64,000 bases of DNA from Hofstenia miamia (GCA_900660155.1 CABFPE010000516.1:350225-414224); one strand, 5' to 3'. Shown: positions 36,690 to 47,198, counted from the stretch's first letter. Notes: generated from the letters alone by a model not told the origin. Program-made: numbers and translations.

Positions 36690-37636
36690 AATACAATTAA
36701 TGTAAAATTACCAATTTGAAGACAGTGTAAATTAGACGTAACATTGTGAACTACGAAAAGCAACAATTTTTTTTAATTCAGATGAATTTTTCAGCTTTTT
36801 TAATTTTAATTATCTGATGCTATAAATGAATTTGGTTAAACTGTTGTACATGCCTTGGTAATGTCATTATTACCTATTATATTTCTTTTCGATTGAGTCA
36901 AATAAGGCATGATGTATACATTCAAATAATTATTTGCGGATTCGTGTTGTGTGGAACATTACCATATCGCATGGCAAAATGCAGGTTCAACTCCTGTCGA
37001 GTCCCTTGAATTATTTGCATAGATTCGTTTATTAGCTTATTCGAACACATTGGAATCGAACCAATGACCTGTTAAAGGCGTGACACACCTTCATTGTTCG
37101 GATTATATTTCATATCCTTTCCTTTCGTATTTTAAGGAAAATGAATTTCTCGAAAAACTGAAAAATACAACGAAATCGAAAAAAGAAATATAGAAAACAA
37201 TTAAGAATTCATTAAATTACATCATAATTCCTAAATAGTTGAAAAATTCATCCTAATTACCAAAAATTTGCTCTCTATTGTATGTTAGTAATTCAGCGAA
37301 AAGCTGGAAAATACAACGAAATCGCATTTTCCTTATGAAATGGCATAATCCAAATCCGAAATTAAACGCGCTTTGCAGCCCTCAAATGAACACTTCCGAT
37401 AATATTTTCCATTTCGGGACGTCTTTCACGCATACTCAAAAGTATTAATATACTCGTCCTCTCATAATAGAAACATCGCGCAGCAATATTAAAATTTCTG
37501 CGATACGCGTAGCAAATTAAGCACTCCCATTATTTACCGTGCTTACATAGTGACGCTTCCGTTGTGAAGATTTCCGTAGCACAACGAAAGCAGTCATTAA
37601 TTTCACAGCGTCATGCAGAACAGTGGTGATCACACT
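36690..37636. other. gene-free stretch with T-arm-like hairpins and a short direct repeat
   Basis: GCAGGTTCAACTCCTGT (near 36980, + strand) and ATTGGTTCGATTCCAAT (near 37060, minus strand) both fold like tRNA T-arms and match the Pol III B box. Neither has a convincing complete cloverleaf, so no tRNA is called; they may be tRNA-derived SINE heads. A block ending ATACAACGAAATCG occurs near 37165 and 37312. Confidence 0.4.
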
Positions 37637-38586
37637 ATGCAGATTTTTGTGAAAACACTCTGGAAAAACCATAACACTTGCAGTAGAAGCTGCCGATGCC
37701 ATCGAAAATATTAAATGCAAAATTCAAGATAAGGAAGGCATTCCACCTGATCAGCAGCGATTGATATTTGCAGGTAAGCAATTAGAAGATGGTAAGACTT
37801 TGTGGGATTACAACATTAAAAGAGAATCTACTTTTCATCTAGTCTTAAGATTGCGAGGTGGAATACAATTGACGGTAAACTCATGTGGTGGCCAACGGCT
37901 TACAATCAATGTTACTGAAGGCTCTACATTCGACGACGTAAAAAAAATCAATAGAGACAAGATATAATAATTCAAATCTTAAATTTACGTTTAAGTCCAA
38001 ATCCTGTGGAAATGAATATACTATATTTGTGAATACTCTTCATGGCAACACATTAAAATTTCCAGTTCACAGACAAGATACAGTTAAGTCTCTAAAAAAT
38101 CAAATTTGTGAAAAAGCAGATGTCAGTCCACATCAACAAAGGCTCATTCATGAAAAATCCACTGTTCATCTAGTCTGTAGTTTGCGAGGAGGAGTTGAAT
38201 TGACCGGGAAGTCACACTTGTCAGACTCATTTACAATCGACGTTATAAAAGATTCAACGTTTGAAGACACTAAATGTAAAATTATGAACAAACTTGATCT
38301 CTTGTCGACATCTTCTAATTTTAAGTTCAAAGCAAAATGTAATGCGTATGCTATAATTGTGCAATCTTATGATGGTGAAAAATATGCTCTTGAAGTTCAA
38401 GAAGACGACACAATTTTGTCTCTAAAGAATAAAATCCGTAAAACACCAGCGGATGTTATTCAACAGCAGCAAATGCTTTTCTATAAAACCAATGAGGAAC
38501 TTGAAGATTCCAAAACGCTCGCATTTTATGAAATAGAGAAAGAATCAACGCTCCAGTTGCGATTAAGACGAGAAGCTACATGCTGA
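37637..38586 (+). pseudogene. polyubiquitin-derived mosaic of full and half ubiquitin folds
   Basis: The ATG at 37637 begins an almost canonical ubiquitin (MQIFVKTL) ending RLRGG at 37862. Lys6, 11, 27, 29, 33 and 48 and the Ile44 patch are kept, but Lys63 is Arg. Two bases are missing in the codon for Thr9 (37661), shifting the frame. Then follows a half module that matches only ubiquitin beta1-beta2-alpha1 (GGIQLTVNS, then [15 protein letters not shown]), and a second frame change with stops near 37965. Next is a ubiquitin-like module starting NEYTIFVNTLHG, lacking the segment after QQRLIHE but ending in GG. A second half module follows (VELTGKS, FTIDVIKDSTFEDTKCKI), then a last full-length diverged module from YAIIVQS to LRLRREATC without a terminal Gly-Gly. 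The order is full, half, full, half, full, with no introns. Ubiquitin tags proteins for degradation; this copy looks inactive because of its frameshifts. A retrocopy of a diverged poly-ubiquitin-like gene is most likely. Confidence 0.75.
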
Positions 38587-38589
38587 TAG

Positions 38590-39795
38590 TTTAAAATACG
38601 TGTACATGTACTTTAAGTATTAAATACAAGCATGATTATGAATTTATACCATAACATATTCATATGCAGTAATTTCTTACGCAATGTGATTAAATAAGCA
38701 TGATCAAGAGCACCTTAAGTAATAGGATCCAGAACCCATACAATAGCGTAAGAAATATTTAGGCTTACAAACATATATCAGAACTTTATTCCCATATTCC
38801 AAGTGTATGGAATTGTAATTGAAAAGTTAATGACATTATTTCGAATGCTAATTAGATTGGGGCAGATTTCTACCTCAAAGATAAACTAACTAGTATTTTA
38901 GATGATAGAGTAACTATTAATTTTTACTTTTTGAAATTTTTTTTATAAAATTTTTATTAACATAAACGCAAACCTTTTAAAATCTGAAGATGGAAGATAT
39001 CACCCTACGGTAGTGTTTTGCGGAGGGAAAATATTGCATGCCCGTGCACGCCTGACACGTTTTGAAAAACAACCAACCGGACAAAAATTTGCAAGGGATC
39101 TTATGTTTATAATCAAGCGCAAATACATCTGGAATAACACTTTAAGAGGAACATGTACAAAATATAAATATTCAGATAGTTAATTGGAAAATATTGTTTG
39201 CTTTGGTTTGGTAGTTTGCATATATTTGCTTCTTTGTAGAAAAATACACTGATGTCAACTATTCGCAAAATTTTAGACATTTTTGAAATTATAAATTCAT
39301 ATATACAAAAAAAAACAGAAATGAGTACATTTTTTAGTATTTTGGCAGTCTATTCATTTTCCACGCATACATTGCAATACACTTTTCTTGCAACTTAGAT
39401 GTCCAATGTCGTTACTCCATTTTACAATAGCTAAAATGTCATGAAAAAATTATTTTTCTGACTAATATATCTTCAAATTGAAAACAAATTAATAATACAA
39501 GCTTTATTAATAGGAAATTGAGTATCTCTTATTTTGCTTAACCTATGTAATGATACTTCAATTTAGTAAGTGTATTGTCTATAAATTCTTCAGTTTTGGT
39601 TCTAAAATTTATTGGAAAATAAACAGCCATTTTCAGAAAGTCCTATGTTAGTTTTTGTTAAATTCAGCGCATTTCTTCTCAATCATCTCAATACATATTT
39701 TTATTTCATGAGATTAATTCTTCAAGGAGTTATTAAATTTAACCGAGGATCAATTTTAAAAGAATCGCAAATAGAAAATGCACTAAAAAATAGTG
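38590..39795. other. gene-free stretch
   Basis: AT-rich; no poly(A) tract directly after the ubiquitin mosaic, and no gene recognised before the LINE fragment. Confidence 0.5.
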
Positions 39796-39799
39796 CAAT

Positions 39800-40070
39800 G
39801 AATATAAATTTGTACATCTCAATGCCAGAAGTCTCAATTCAAACAGAAATGATTTCCATAACTTAATAAATAAGATATGTCAAAACGCAATATCCTTGCT
39901 TACTGAAACTTGGTTACAGAGTGCCACTTATCCAAATTTGTTTATATTACCTTCTTGCCGATTAGAATCTTCATAGGCAGATGTTGCTCTGTTCGTAACT
40001 CACAATGATATAATAGTGATGGGGTGTCATTGATTGGGAGTCAGTGTAGTTGTTACAAAGCAGTAGTGAT
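39800..40070 (+). mobile_element. LINE endonuclease fragment
   Basis: The + strand frame passing through 39812 reads FVHLNARSLNSNRND, then ISLLTETWLQSATYPN and ADVALFVTH. This is the N-terminal part of an APE-type endonuclease (LNARSL, then TETWL). At least one stop interrupts it, between the TETWL region and ADVALF. No RT follows. It is an isolated fragment of an L2/CR1-like element. Confidence 0.65.
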
Positions 40071-40079
40071 ATGAGTTTT

Positions 40080-42360
40080 CACTTCTTTTAATGATTTTCT
40101 TCATGAAATTTTCGAAATGTTTGTTTGCTCCTGGATAATAAGGACTAGAATTGATTAGTCTTATAGAATATTTATTGCAAAATCATCTATTCCGCGGGAT
40201 ATTGCTGGATTACTATAAACTATTGTTTTTGTGGATATTTCAAAGATTAAAAATATCTTCTTCAAGTATTTATAACCACCAATGCACTATTTGCGTGTAG
40301 TTTATATATATATATATGATAAATCTTGGAGTAATAATCTATGACTAAGTAATACCTAGAACATTGAACATGGAATATGTTTTTCCATGGTAACGTTGAT
40401 CTGTTGTGGTGATCATGCGCTGTTTTCAATTGCCAATCGTTCACATCTATCAGCATATTCATTTATATCTTTACTTAAATAGTCTAAACGCAGAATAATT
40501 TTGCTTTATTCATTTTCTCAGTTCCTCTATGCGATTCATGTATTGGTGCCTCAATATTGGTATTAAGCTCTCATTAGATCTCATTAGAATACGAATATCA
40601 AAATCAAATATGATTTCAACGATACATTTTCAAATAATCATATAATGAAATCATTTTTTGGAATAATATAAATTTATTATGAGCTGTTCAAACGGCTGCG
40701 GTGGTATTTTCATTAAGCTATTTTATTGATATCTAAAATCCGTTTTTAACATTTTTCTATAAAAAGTCACAAACTACAATTTAACTACTAGTGTTCATTT
40801 TCTGATGAAACATAAATTTTGTGATTAAACAGATTAATAACCTTCCGATATTGTAGGCACCATAAGTATAAATGTAAGATTTTCTTCGTAAAATCTTAGC
40901 AAGAAAGCTAAATTTTCGAAATTGTTCAATATCTCCAGTTTTGATGCTCTCATAGACAACAATTGTTTCATAAATTTAAAAATTAATTTCATATTCCCAT
41001 GAAAAATTCATCTTCTATACAGTTTATGGTGTTTGAATATTAAAAAATTGTGTTTGTCAATTGCATGATATGTTTACAGTAAGTAGGCAGTTTAGTGAAA
41101 ATATTTCTCTTATTGTAAAGATTAGTTCTTGTTAACCTTATATGATTTTGTATTAATAACTTGATTGACATTTTGAAATTCAATATCTAGTTTTACCACA
41201 TCTGATTAGATTTACAAATTATTTAATATTTAATGTTTTGTTAAGATACTGATTAATTATTTAACTCAATTATCATTAATGAATTTTCTACTATTTAATT
41301 ACTGAAATTGCAATGACGCATTTCCTTTACAATTTAATGCATGTGTTGTTAGTTTTAAGTTTATAAGAATTTATTATAGCAAATATAATGGCTGGTAAAC
41401 AAATAAAAATATAAATATGATGTTGTCAAACACATGTAAAAATTGTATATTTAATCCTAATTTGCCATATGTGTTCATTTCTTTGATGCTCCTAAAATAT
41501 ACTGATAGGTAAGCAGGTTTTCTTTGAGTTGTTTTTTTGAATTATCTTACATTTAATGAATTTTTTTGCATTTTTGCCTAGTTATTCCATAAATTAACAG
41601 TTTTTATAATGGCACGAGTTTCTGCATGAATTGCATTTTACAATTTTATTTAGTTTGTACGCCTGTTAATAGTGGCTGCCCGGTTAAGGAAATGCGTGTT
41701 AACATGTTGTCATAGTAATACTAAGCTGTTGAATTGTACATAGAATTTGAGATAAACTTCCCTTAAAATGATTCCAACAGCATTACAATTGGGAATATAA
41801 CACAATTTGAGTGCAAATATTAAATGTAGTATTTCGATGGATTTCCAATTTCATTGTGTATTGTAATGATTGTTTCTTCAATAATTTGCTAATATTTTTT
41901 TAAAAATTATATAATTTTCTCAATATTTCACCTAAAATGGGAATTGATATGCTACTGTGCTTATGAGATTATTACAATTGCATTTTACGAATTGAACTTA
42001 TTATATGAGCAATTGGTTGATCCTATTCTATTTTACGGAATTTAGGCTTTAGGCTGGTTCCCCTAAATATCTCTTTGATAAAAGCGACTCTGTGTATCGG
42101 AGAGTTCTATATACTGGCGACTATTCTCCTAAAAAACTGCAGCTAAGATCAAAGATGAAAGGTTTATACGATAGTAGTTCAGGGCGTTCAAATCACATAA
42201 TAAACGATATGCTCCCTTCTAGAAAAAAATAGTCTTCCCTGATAATCTCAGATCATTTCACTATTTCAAACTCTAATTTTGCTATATTTTTGTGAACCAT
42301 TTGTATTCCATTGACTTAATCAAAGATTATCACTATTATTATATTATGACAAATATTATT
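40080..42360. other. gene-free stretch
   Basis: AT-rich, with a short (AT)n run at about 40303-40318 and a diverged relative of the 27.5 kb duplicate at 40724-40862. A GC-richer patch at 42045-42200 has no identified function. Confidence 0.5.
40724..40862. repeat. dispersed repeat D, third copy
   Basis: Same-orientation relative of 27556-27700 and 28266-28411. Shared blocks are TTGATATCTAA(A/G)ATCC, AACTACAATT, TTCATT(T/G)TCTGAT and CCAATATT-like ends. It is diverged, unlike the exact pair at 27-28 kb. Confidence 0.5.
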
Positions 42361-42695
42361 ATAATAGAAATCTTGACAAAAATTTCTTAATTATATTATA
42401 GTTAAAAATTTATGTTTAAGTTCATTGTCCTTAATTTGTGATTTGCAATTCAGTTTGATAGTTTAAAATTGCTTGAATTATTTACAGTGATCAAAATAAA
42501 TAGTGCTAGGCATCTAAACGTTCCAATATAAATCATTATGTTAATGAAATTTCTAATTGCTACGCATCTGTGCATCAAAGACATTACAAACCGAACTCAA
42601 AACTCAAATAACGTGAGTTTTTTGCACTAAAATTTACTTAAAATAATTTTATACTGTACACCAAATTTGTTAATTACCTTTTCAATATTAATTTA
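42361..42695 (-). repeat. dispersed repeat C, copy 2 (inverted)
   Basis: Reverse complement of 13030-13440 at perhaps 70-75% identity. The copies are 29 kb apart in opposite orientation. Confidence 0.55.
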
Positions 42696-42699
42696 CTTT

Positions 42700-43259
42700 T
42701 CATTGGATTTCAAGCCATTACCCCTTATTCAAAAATGCCATTCACTAAGCCCTATGATTTTTAAATTTGCTTTTGCAAATAGCTGCAAAATAGTAAAATA
42801 TATTTTCACATTTTCAATTAAATCAGATTTTCTTATGCGAAATTGAAATAACTATAATTTATTATTTTATGTTATGAAAATATATGGCAAGAGGGTCCTA
42901 TGATCTTATGCATTTCATATTTGTATATTGCCAAAATTGGTAAATCTCCATAGCTGTAACTTTGAATTTAAGTACAAAAATTCTAGCAAGTAACATATAT
43001 CATGTTTGATTTAAAGATATCTCTGTATATCAAATATCATTTGTATAAGTTCTTAAGGAAAACGTGTGTGAACGTTGTTTTGAAGATACTCTGTGTTAAT
43101 TTTCAGATGCCTTAGGCAAGTGTATTACAAAGGTATCTTGCATTAATAAGAACGTTGTCAAATCAATAAACGGCTGGGACAAGTCAATATGCATTCGTAT
43201 TTATTATTACCATTTGCGACCTTCCGGTTTAAATAAATGAGAAATGTTACTAAATATTT
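42700..43259. other. gene-free stretch before the LTR element
   Basis: AT-rich, nothing recognised. The last bases before the LTR (ATTTT) do not match those beyond its partner at 55395 (CTCTA), so no target-site duplication is visible. Confidence 0.5.
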
Positions 43260-43465
43260 TGTTTGACCATCTTTCGTTTTGTCAAAATACTGTGGAGCAT
43301 AATTTTAAATATAATTGCACAAAACATTTACAAAATGAAATAATCAATCCTATCATGTTTTTACATTTTAATCATTATAATCAATATCAATAATTTTAGT
43401 CTTTGTTTCCTTCATCCTTTCCTCTCATCTTGACCACACATGATAGTTTGATGGATTATGTCACA
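43260..43465 (-). repeat. 3' LTR of the large element
   Basis: Begins TGTTTGACC and ends TATGTCACA on the + strand. Matches 55188-55394 with about six substitutions and one gap. A C-rich tract lies directly beside it (the polypurine tract on the element strand). Confidence 0.85.
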
Positions 43466-43475
43466 CTCCCCCTCC
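43466..43475 (-). other. polypurine tract
   Basis: On the minus strand GGAGGGGGAG lies immediately before the 3' LTR, the position used to prime plus-strand DNA synthesis in LTR elements. Confidence 0.75.
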
Positions 43476-43482
43476 AGCATAG

Positions 43483-44562
43483 CTAATTAAGGATGACCAC
43501 TCTTTCTCCATGTACCATTTCGGCTGCCTTTTTGATTATCTCGTTAGCTTCTTTCATCTCCCACGTAGTGTTTTCGTACGCCTCGTCTTTAGTGATTTTT
43601 AGCACGACGTCTTTTTCTGTAGTCAGCATTTTCTTATGTCTCAAAAACGACGGGTTCTTCAGAGATTTCGCTATCGTGCACATACTACGTAGCTCATTTA
43701 ATTTCTCGTTAAATATCTCGTAATGTTTCCTGTAGAGTTTCATTCCTTTTATTGCTATCATCAATGTCATGATTGCGTCTATTCTACTTGTATGCGCCAA
43801 ATCTGGGTGAATCGTAGTATTCGGATAGAAAAACTCGTAGGTTGATCTTAGTGATTTTGATATTGACGCCTCGTCATAGAACGCACTTATATTTTCTAAG
43901 ACTTCTTCTTCAGTAATGTTCTCTGGTTCATTCTTTCCCAGTCTTACCATGGTAATGATTTCCACTCTTCTCATTACGTCATAGTACCGATATTGTGAGC
44001 TCCAAAGTTCTCCCCATACAATGTCGTTAATTCCTGAAAACAATATTACAGTTTGTGTAGATCTTTTTTCAATTTCTTTGCGGACTTTCTTGATCTGTTT
44101 ACATATCGGTTCTCCTTCTTTATACAAATCATAGGGTGTTACTTGTCCTTCTATGAAAACCCTCTCTTTGTTATCGTTCTTCAATAAGATTTCTTTTGAC
44201 TTTTTGTATCGTTCATCATTAACAATCCTTTCTGCTCCTTGTCTATTGTTAACATACGTGTTTTCCTCGTGCCACATTGCTTTGACTGCCTTTTTATCTT
44301 TTAGTCGCCAAGTTGGTAGCAGCATCAGTATAAAAATTGTCGGCGGTGGCGTACATTTTAGGATTGTTGTCATAGTTTTTTCCTCTATGGCTTCATATGT
44401 ACCTTGCATCTCTGCCGTTGTAGCCATTCCAAATGTCGCAGGATAATTATTTTTGGATTTCTTGATGTTTTCCCAGAAAGTATCCGTTAGACCATTTTTC
44501 ATCAAATTCTGTGCGGTTTCAGGTTTTATTACTATCTTTGAGGTGATGCATTCGATATCCAC
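43483..44562 (-). CDS. accessory ORF of the LTR element, possible SGNH-hydrolase-like protein
   Basis: The last coding block before the polypurine tract: 359 residues, hydrophilic, with no signal peptide or membrane segment, so unlike an envelope. TQTVILFSGINDIVWGEL (residues about 170-187) resembles block III (G-x-ND) of SGNH/GDSL hydrolases. About 70 residues later, HPDLAHTSR offers a D-x-x-H like block V. A clear nucleophile block (GDS) was not found; EGQVTPYDLY is the only nearby candidate and lacks the serine. SGNH-type esterases are known in ORF1 of some CR1-like LINEs, but I know of none as a standard part of Ty3/gypsy elements. Function is therefore inference. A related block lies at 45129-45809. 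Confidence 0.4.
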   Translation of the reverse strand: MDIECITSKIVIKPETAQNLMKNGLTDTFWENIKKSKNNYPATFGMATTAEMQGTYEAIEEKTMTTILKCTPPPTIFILMLLPTWRLKDKKAVKAMWHEENTYVNNRQGAERIVNDERYKKSKEILLKNDNKERVFIEGQVTPYDLYKEGEPICKQIKKVRKEIEKRSTQTVILFSGINDIVWGELWSSQYRYYDVMRRVEIITMVRLGKNEPENITEEEVLENISAFYDEASISKSLRSTYEFFYPNTTIHPDLAHTSRIDAIMTLMIAIKGMKLYRKHYEIFNEKLNELRSMCTIAKSLKNPSFLRHKKMLTTEKDVVLKITKDEAYENTTWEMKEANEIIKKAAEMVHGERVVILN

Positions 44563-45150
44563 TGCGATTTGATTTTGCGGCTCTAGTAATTCATCAATTT
44601 CTTGTCTTGTGAACGCTTCAGTGCACAGTACTTTAATTAGTGATTTGGTCTCTCATTCATAAACCTCGCTAAATATTCTTTGTACTATATTGTTCTTTCG
44701 TTCTCTTCACACCATGATTTCTACTAATGATCTCTCGTCATTGGTATCGACCCATGAGAGCTCACTAGGTTCTTGTTCACCCCACTTCTCTAAGTTGACT
44801 TTATCGATCACTCTGTGAGTGTTTGGTTTCAGAGCGATATTGGTAGATTGTAACAGCTTCTCTTCCATTAGCATCTCCTCCTTACTTTTGCTCACCATCT
44901 CGATGATTTCGATAGGACAATTCTTTCCTTCTTTCCGCATTGTTTCAGATTGTTTAATAATTTTGGTGTATGCACACTGGGGATAGTTCTTCAAATATTT
45001 TCTTATCTCTTTTGTGATCACCTCATGAACTCTCTTCTCTTTTACCGCTTTTATCGTTTGTAACGTTTCTGCGTGCTCCCTTCTGATCAAATTGTGAGTT
45101 GTTAGCCAGGGTTGGCTTTTAAGTGCTCTCAGTTTTGTGTTTGAAGTTGC
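43907..45150 (-). repeat. duplicated accessory segment, copy 1
   Basis: 1244 bp matching 45152-46398 in the same orientation at about 97% (roughly seven differences in a 225-base stretch compared by eye). The two copies meet at the single N at 45151. This is either two alleles or two element copies joined by the assembler, or a true tandem duplication. Confidence 0.8.
44707..45090 (-). CDS. accessory region fragment, duplicate of 45954-46390
   Basis: 127 residues matching the C-terminal third of the 414-residue frame at 45954-47198 (KEKRVHEVITKEIRKYLKN region). It lies in the duplicated segment and was probably created by whatever produced the junction at 45151. Confidence 0.55.
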   Translation of the reverse strand: MIRREHAETLQTIKAVKEKRVHEVITKEIRKYLKNYPQCAYTKIIKQSETMRKEGKNCPIEIIEMVSKSKEEMLMEEKLLQSTNIALKPNTHRVIDKVNLEKWGEQEPSELSWVDTNDERSLVEIMV

Positions 45151-45809
45151 NCTTCTTCAGTAATGTTCTCTGGTTCATTTTTTCCCAGTCTTACCATGGT
45201 AATGATTTCCACTCTTCTCATTACGTCATAGTACTGATATTGTGAGCTCCAAAGTTCTCCCCATACGATGTCGTTAATTCCTGAAAACAATATTACAGTT
45301 TGTGTAGATCTTTTTTCAATTTCTTTGTGGACTTTCTTGATTTGTTTACATATCGATTCTCCTTCTTTATACAAATCGTAGGGTGTTACTTGTCCTTCTA
45401 TGAAAACCCTCTCTTTGTTATCGTTCTTCAATAAGACTTCTTTTGACTTTTTGTATCGTTCATCATTAACAATCCTTTCTGCTCCTTGTCTATTGTTAAC
45501 ATACGTGTTTTCCTCGTGCCACATTGCTTTGATTGCCTTTTTATCTTTTAGTCGCCAAGTTGGTAGCAGCATCAGTATAAAAATTGTCGGCGGTGGCGTA
45601 CATTTCAGGATTGTTGTCATAGTTTTTTCCTCTATGGCTTCATATGTACCTTGCATCTCTGCCGTTGTAGCCATTCCAAATGTCGCAGGATAGTTGTTTT
45701 TGGATTTCTTGATGTTTTCCCAGAAAGTATCCATTAGACCGTTTTTCATCAAATTCTGTGTGGTTTCAGGTTTTATTACTATCTTTGAGGTGATGCATTC
45801 GATATCCAC
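45129..45809 (-). CDS. accessory region fragment, duplicate of 43880-44562
   Basis: 226 residues nearly identical to the start of the block at 43483-44562, including the FSGINDIVWGEL motif. It runs into the N at 45151, so its end is set by the assembly junction. Confidence 0.55.
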   Translation of the reverse strand: MDIECITSKIVIKPETTQNLMKNGLMDTFWENIKKSKNNYPATFGMATTAEMQGTYEAIEEKTMTTILKCTPPPTIFILMLLPTWRLKDKKAIKAMWHEENTYVNNRQGAERIVNDERYKKSKEVLLKNDNKERVFIEGQVTPYDLYKEGESICKQIKKVHKEIEKRSTQTVILFSGINDIVWGELWSSQYQYYDVMRRVEIITMVRLGKNEPENITEEXQLQTQN

Positions 45810-46398
45810 TGTGATTTGGTTTTGAGGCTCTAGTAATTCATCAATTTCTTGTCTTGTGAACGCTTCAGTGCACAGTACTTTAATTAGTGATTTGGTCTCT
45901 CATTCATAAACCTCGCCAAATATTCTTTGTACTATGTTGTTCTTTCATTCTCGTCACACCATAATTTCTACTAATAATCTCTTGTTGTCTGTATCGACCC
46001 ATGAGAGCTCACTATGTTCTTGTTCACCCCACTTCTCTAAGTTGACTTTATCAATCACTCTTTGAGTGTTTGGTGTTAGAGCGATATCAGTAGATTGTAA
46101 CAGCTTCTCTTCCATCAGCATCTCCTCCTTACTTTTGCTCACCATCTCGATGATTTCAATAGGACAATTCTTTCCTTCTTTCCGCATTGTTTCAGATCGT
46201 TTAATAATTTTGGTGTATGCACACTGGGGATAGTTCTTCAAATATTTTCTTATCTCTTTTGTGATCACCTCATGAACTCTCTTCTCTTTTACCGCTTTTA
46301 TCGTTTGTAACGTTTCTGCGTGCTCCCTTCTGATCAAATTGCGAGTTGTTAGCCATGGTTGGCATTTAAGTGCTCTCAGTTTTGTGTTGGAAGTTGCA
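45152..46398 (-). repeat. duplicated accessory segment, copy 2
   Basis: Partner of 43907-45150; it starts directly after the N at 45151. The degree of difference between copies is close to that between the LTRs. Confidence 0.8.
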
Positions 46399-47198
46399 CC
46401 CCACATGTACTTCTTTGTTTCGTCCGTTAATATTTCAATTTCACTTGGACAAATACCTGTCTTGTTCACGAGCTCTATTATACTAGGCCTTCCCAGTGTG
46501 TGCTGTTGCATCAACAACCTTGTGAAATGTTTCTCGAATCTCTGCTGTACTTTCTTTGTGGGGGATAGCGGTAATATCTCTACGTTCTGCAACAACCATT
46601 GTTTAATGTTTGTGGGGATCGGTGCAATGGCTATTTCGAATTTCTTCTGTTGAGCTATCTGTCGCCGCTCCTTTCTCATCATAGGCAGTACTAGCTTGTC
46701 GTTATATGTTAATGCAATTGCTAGTACCCATATGGCTGTTCTCGCTCTAATCTCCGGTGCGTTGATCTCTTCAAACATTTGAGTTTTAAAGTTTCTTTTA
46801 GCCTCCATTTCGTATGCTCGTCTGATTTCATATAATATGGCTTCCGTACTTTTATGATATTTCCTTGTTGGCGATCTTATGTCTATCATCGGCCATTCTT
46901 CATGCATAGGTTTATCTGCTTTAATTTCTGACCACACCGTTGCTATTTTTCCTAGATGTTCAGGCGTTTGATTTAGACTACACTTCAGGAATATGTTTCC
47001 AGTTTCCTCCAAGTTTTCGGTTGTTCCTAACAGTTCCATTGTACGTGTTTGGTAGTACATATCTATTGCAATCTTGGGTTCTACCATAATTCTCTCCGCT
47101 GGCGCTATTTCATTGATTTGTAAATCCACTTTTATAAGTTCCGATATTTTCATTGTTCTGCTATCCAATGTGAATAGATTATCTAGCTTAATCTCCAT
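45954..47198 (-). CDS. accessory ORF of the LTR element, unknown 414-residue protein
   Basis: An open block of 414 residues, charged and helical, with no transmembrane segment, signal peptide or recognised catalytic motif. Features include PAERIMVEPKIAIDMYY near residue 33, a basic helical stretch (MRKERRQIAQQKKFE near residue 175) and a Lys/Glu-rich C-terminal third. Its position after integrase is where some relatives carry env, but composition argues against an envelope. It may be a capsid-partner, RNA-binding or host-derived protein; no function can be assigned. Confidence 0.5.
   Translation of the reverse strand: MEIKLDNLFTLDSRTMKISELIKVDLQINEIAPAERIMVEPKIAIDMYYQTRTMELLGTTENLEETGNIFLKCSLNQTPEHLGKIATVWSEIKADKPMHEEWPMIDIRSPTRKYHKSTEAILYEIRRAYEMEAKRNFKTQMFEEINAPEIRARTAIWVLAIALTYNDKLVLPMMRKERRQIAQQKKFEIAIAPIPTNIKQWLLQNVEILPLSPTKKVQQRFEKHFTRLLMQQHTLGRPSIIELVNKTGICPSEIEILTDETKKYMWGATSNTKLRALKCQPWLTTRNLIRREHAETLQTIKAVKEKRVHEVITKEIRKYLKNYPQCAYTKIIKRSETMRKEGKNCPIEIIEMVSKSKEEMLMEEKLLQSTDIALTPNTQRVIDKVNLEKWGEQEHSELSWVDTDNKRLLVEIMV

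Noticed and set aside
36960-37090. tRNA genes
   Set aside because: Only T-arm-like parts are convincing; no full cloverleaf with a proper anticodon loop could be drawn on either strand.
46339-46653. + strand frames inside the LTR element
   Set aside because: They are shadows of the minus-strand coding regions; hydrophobic content arises from reading charged-residue codons in reverse.
43483-47198. Envelope gene of a retrovirus-like element
   Set aside because: The frames lack a signal peptide, membrane anchor, cleavage site and cysteine pattern; they are hydrophilic and helical.
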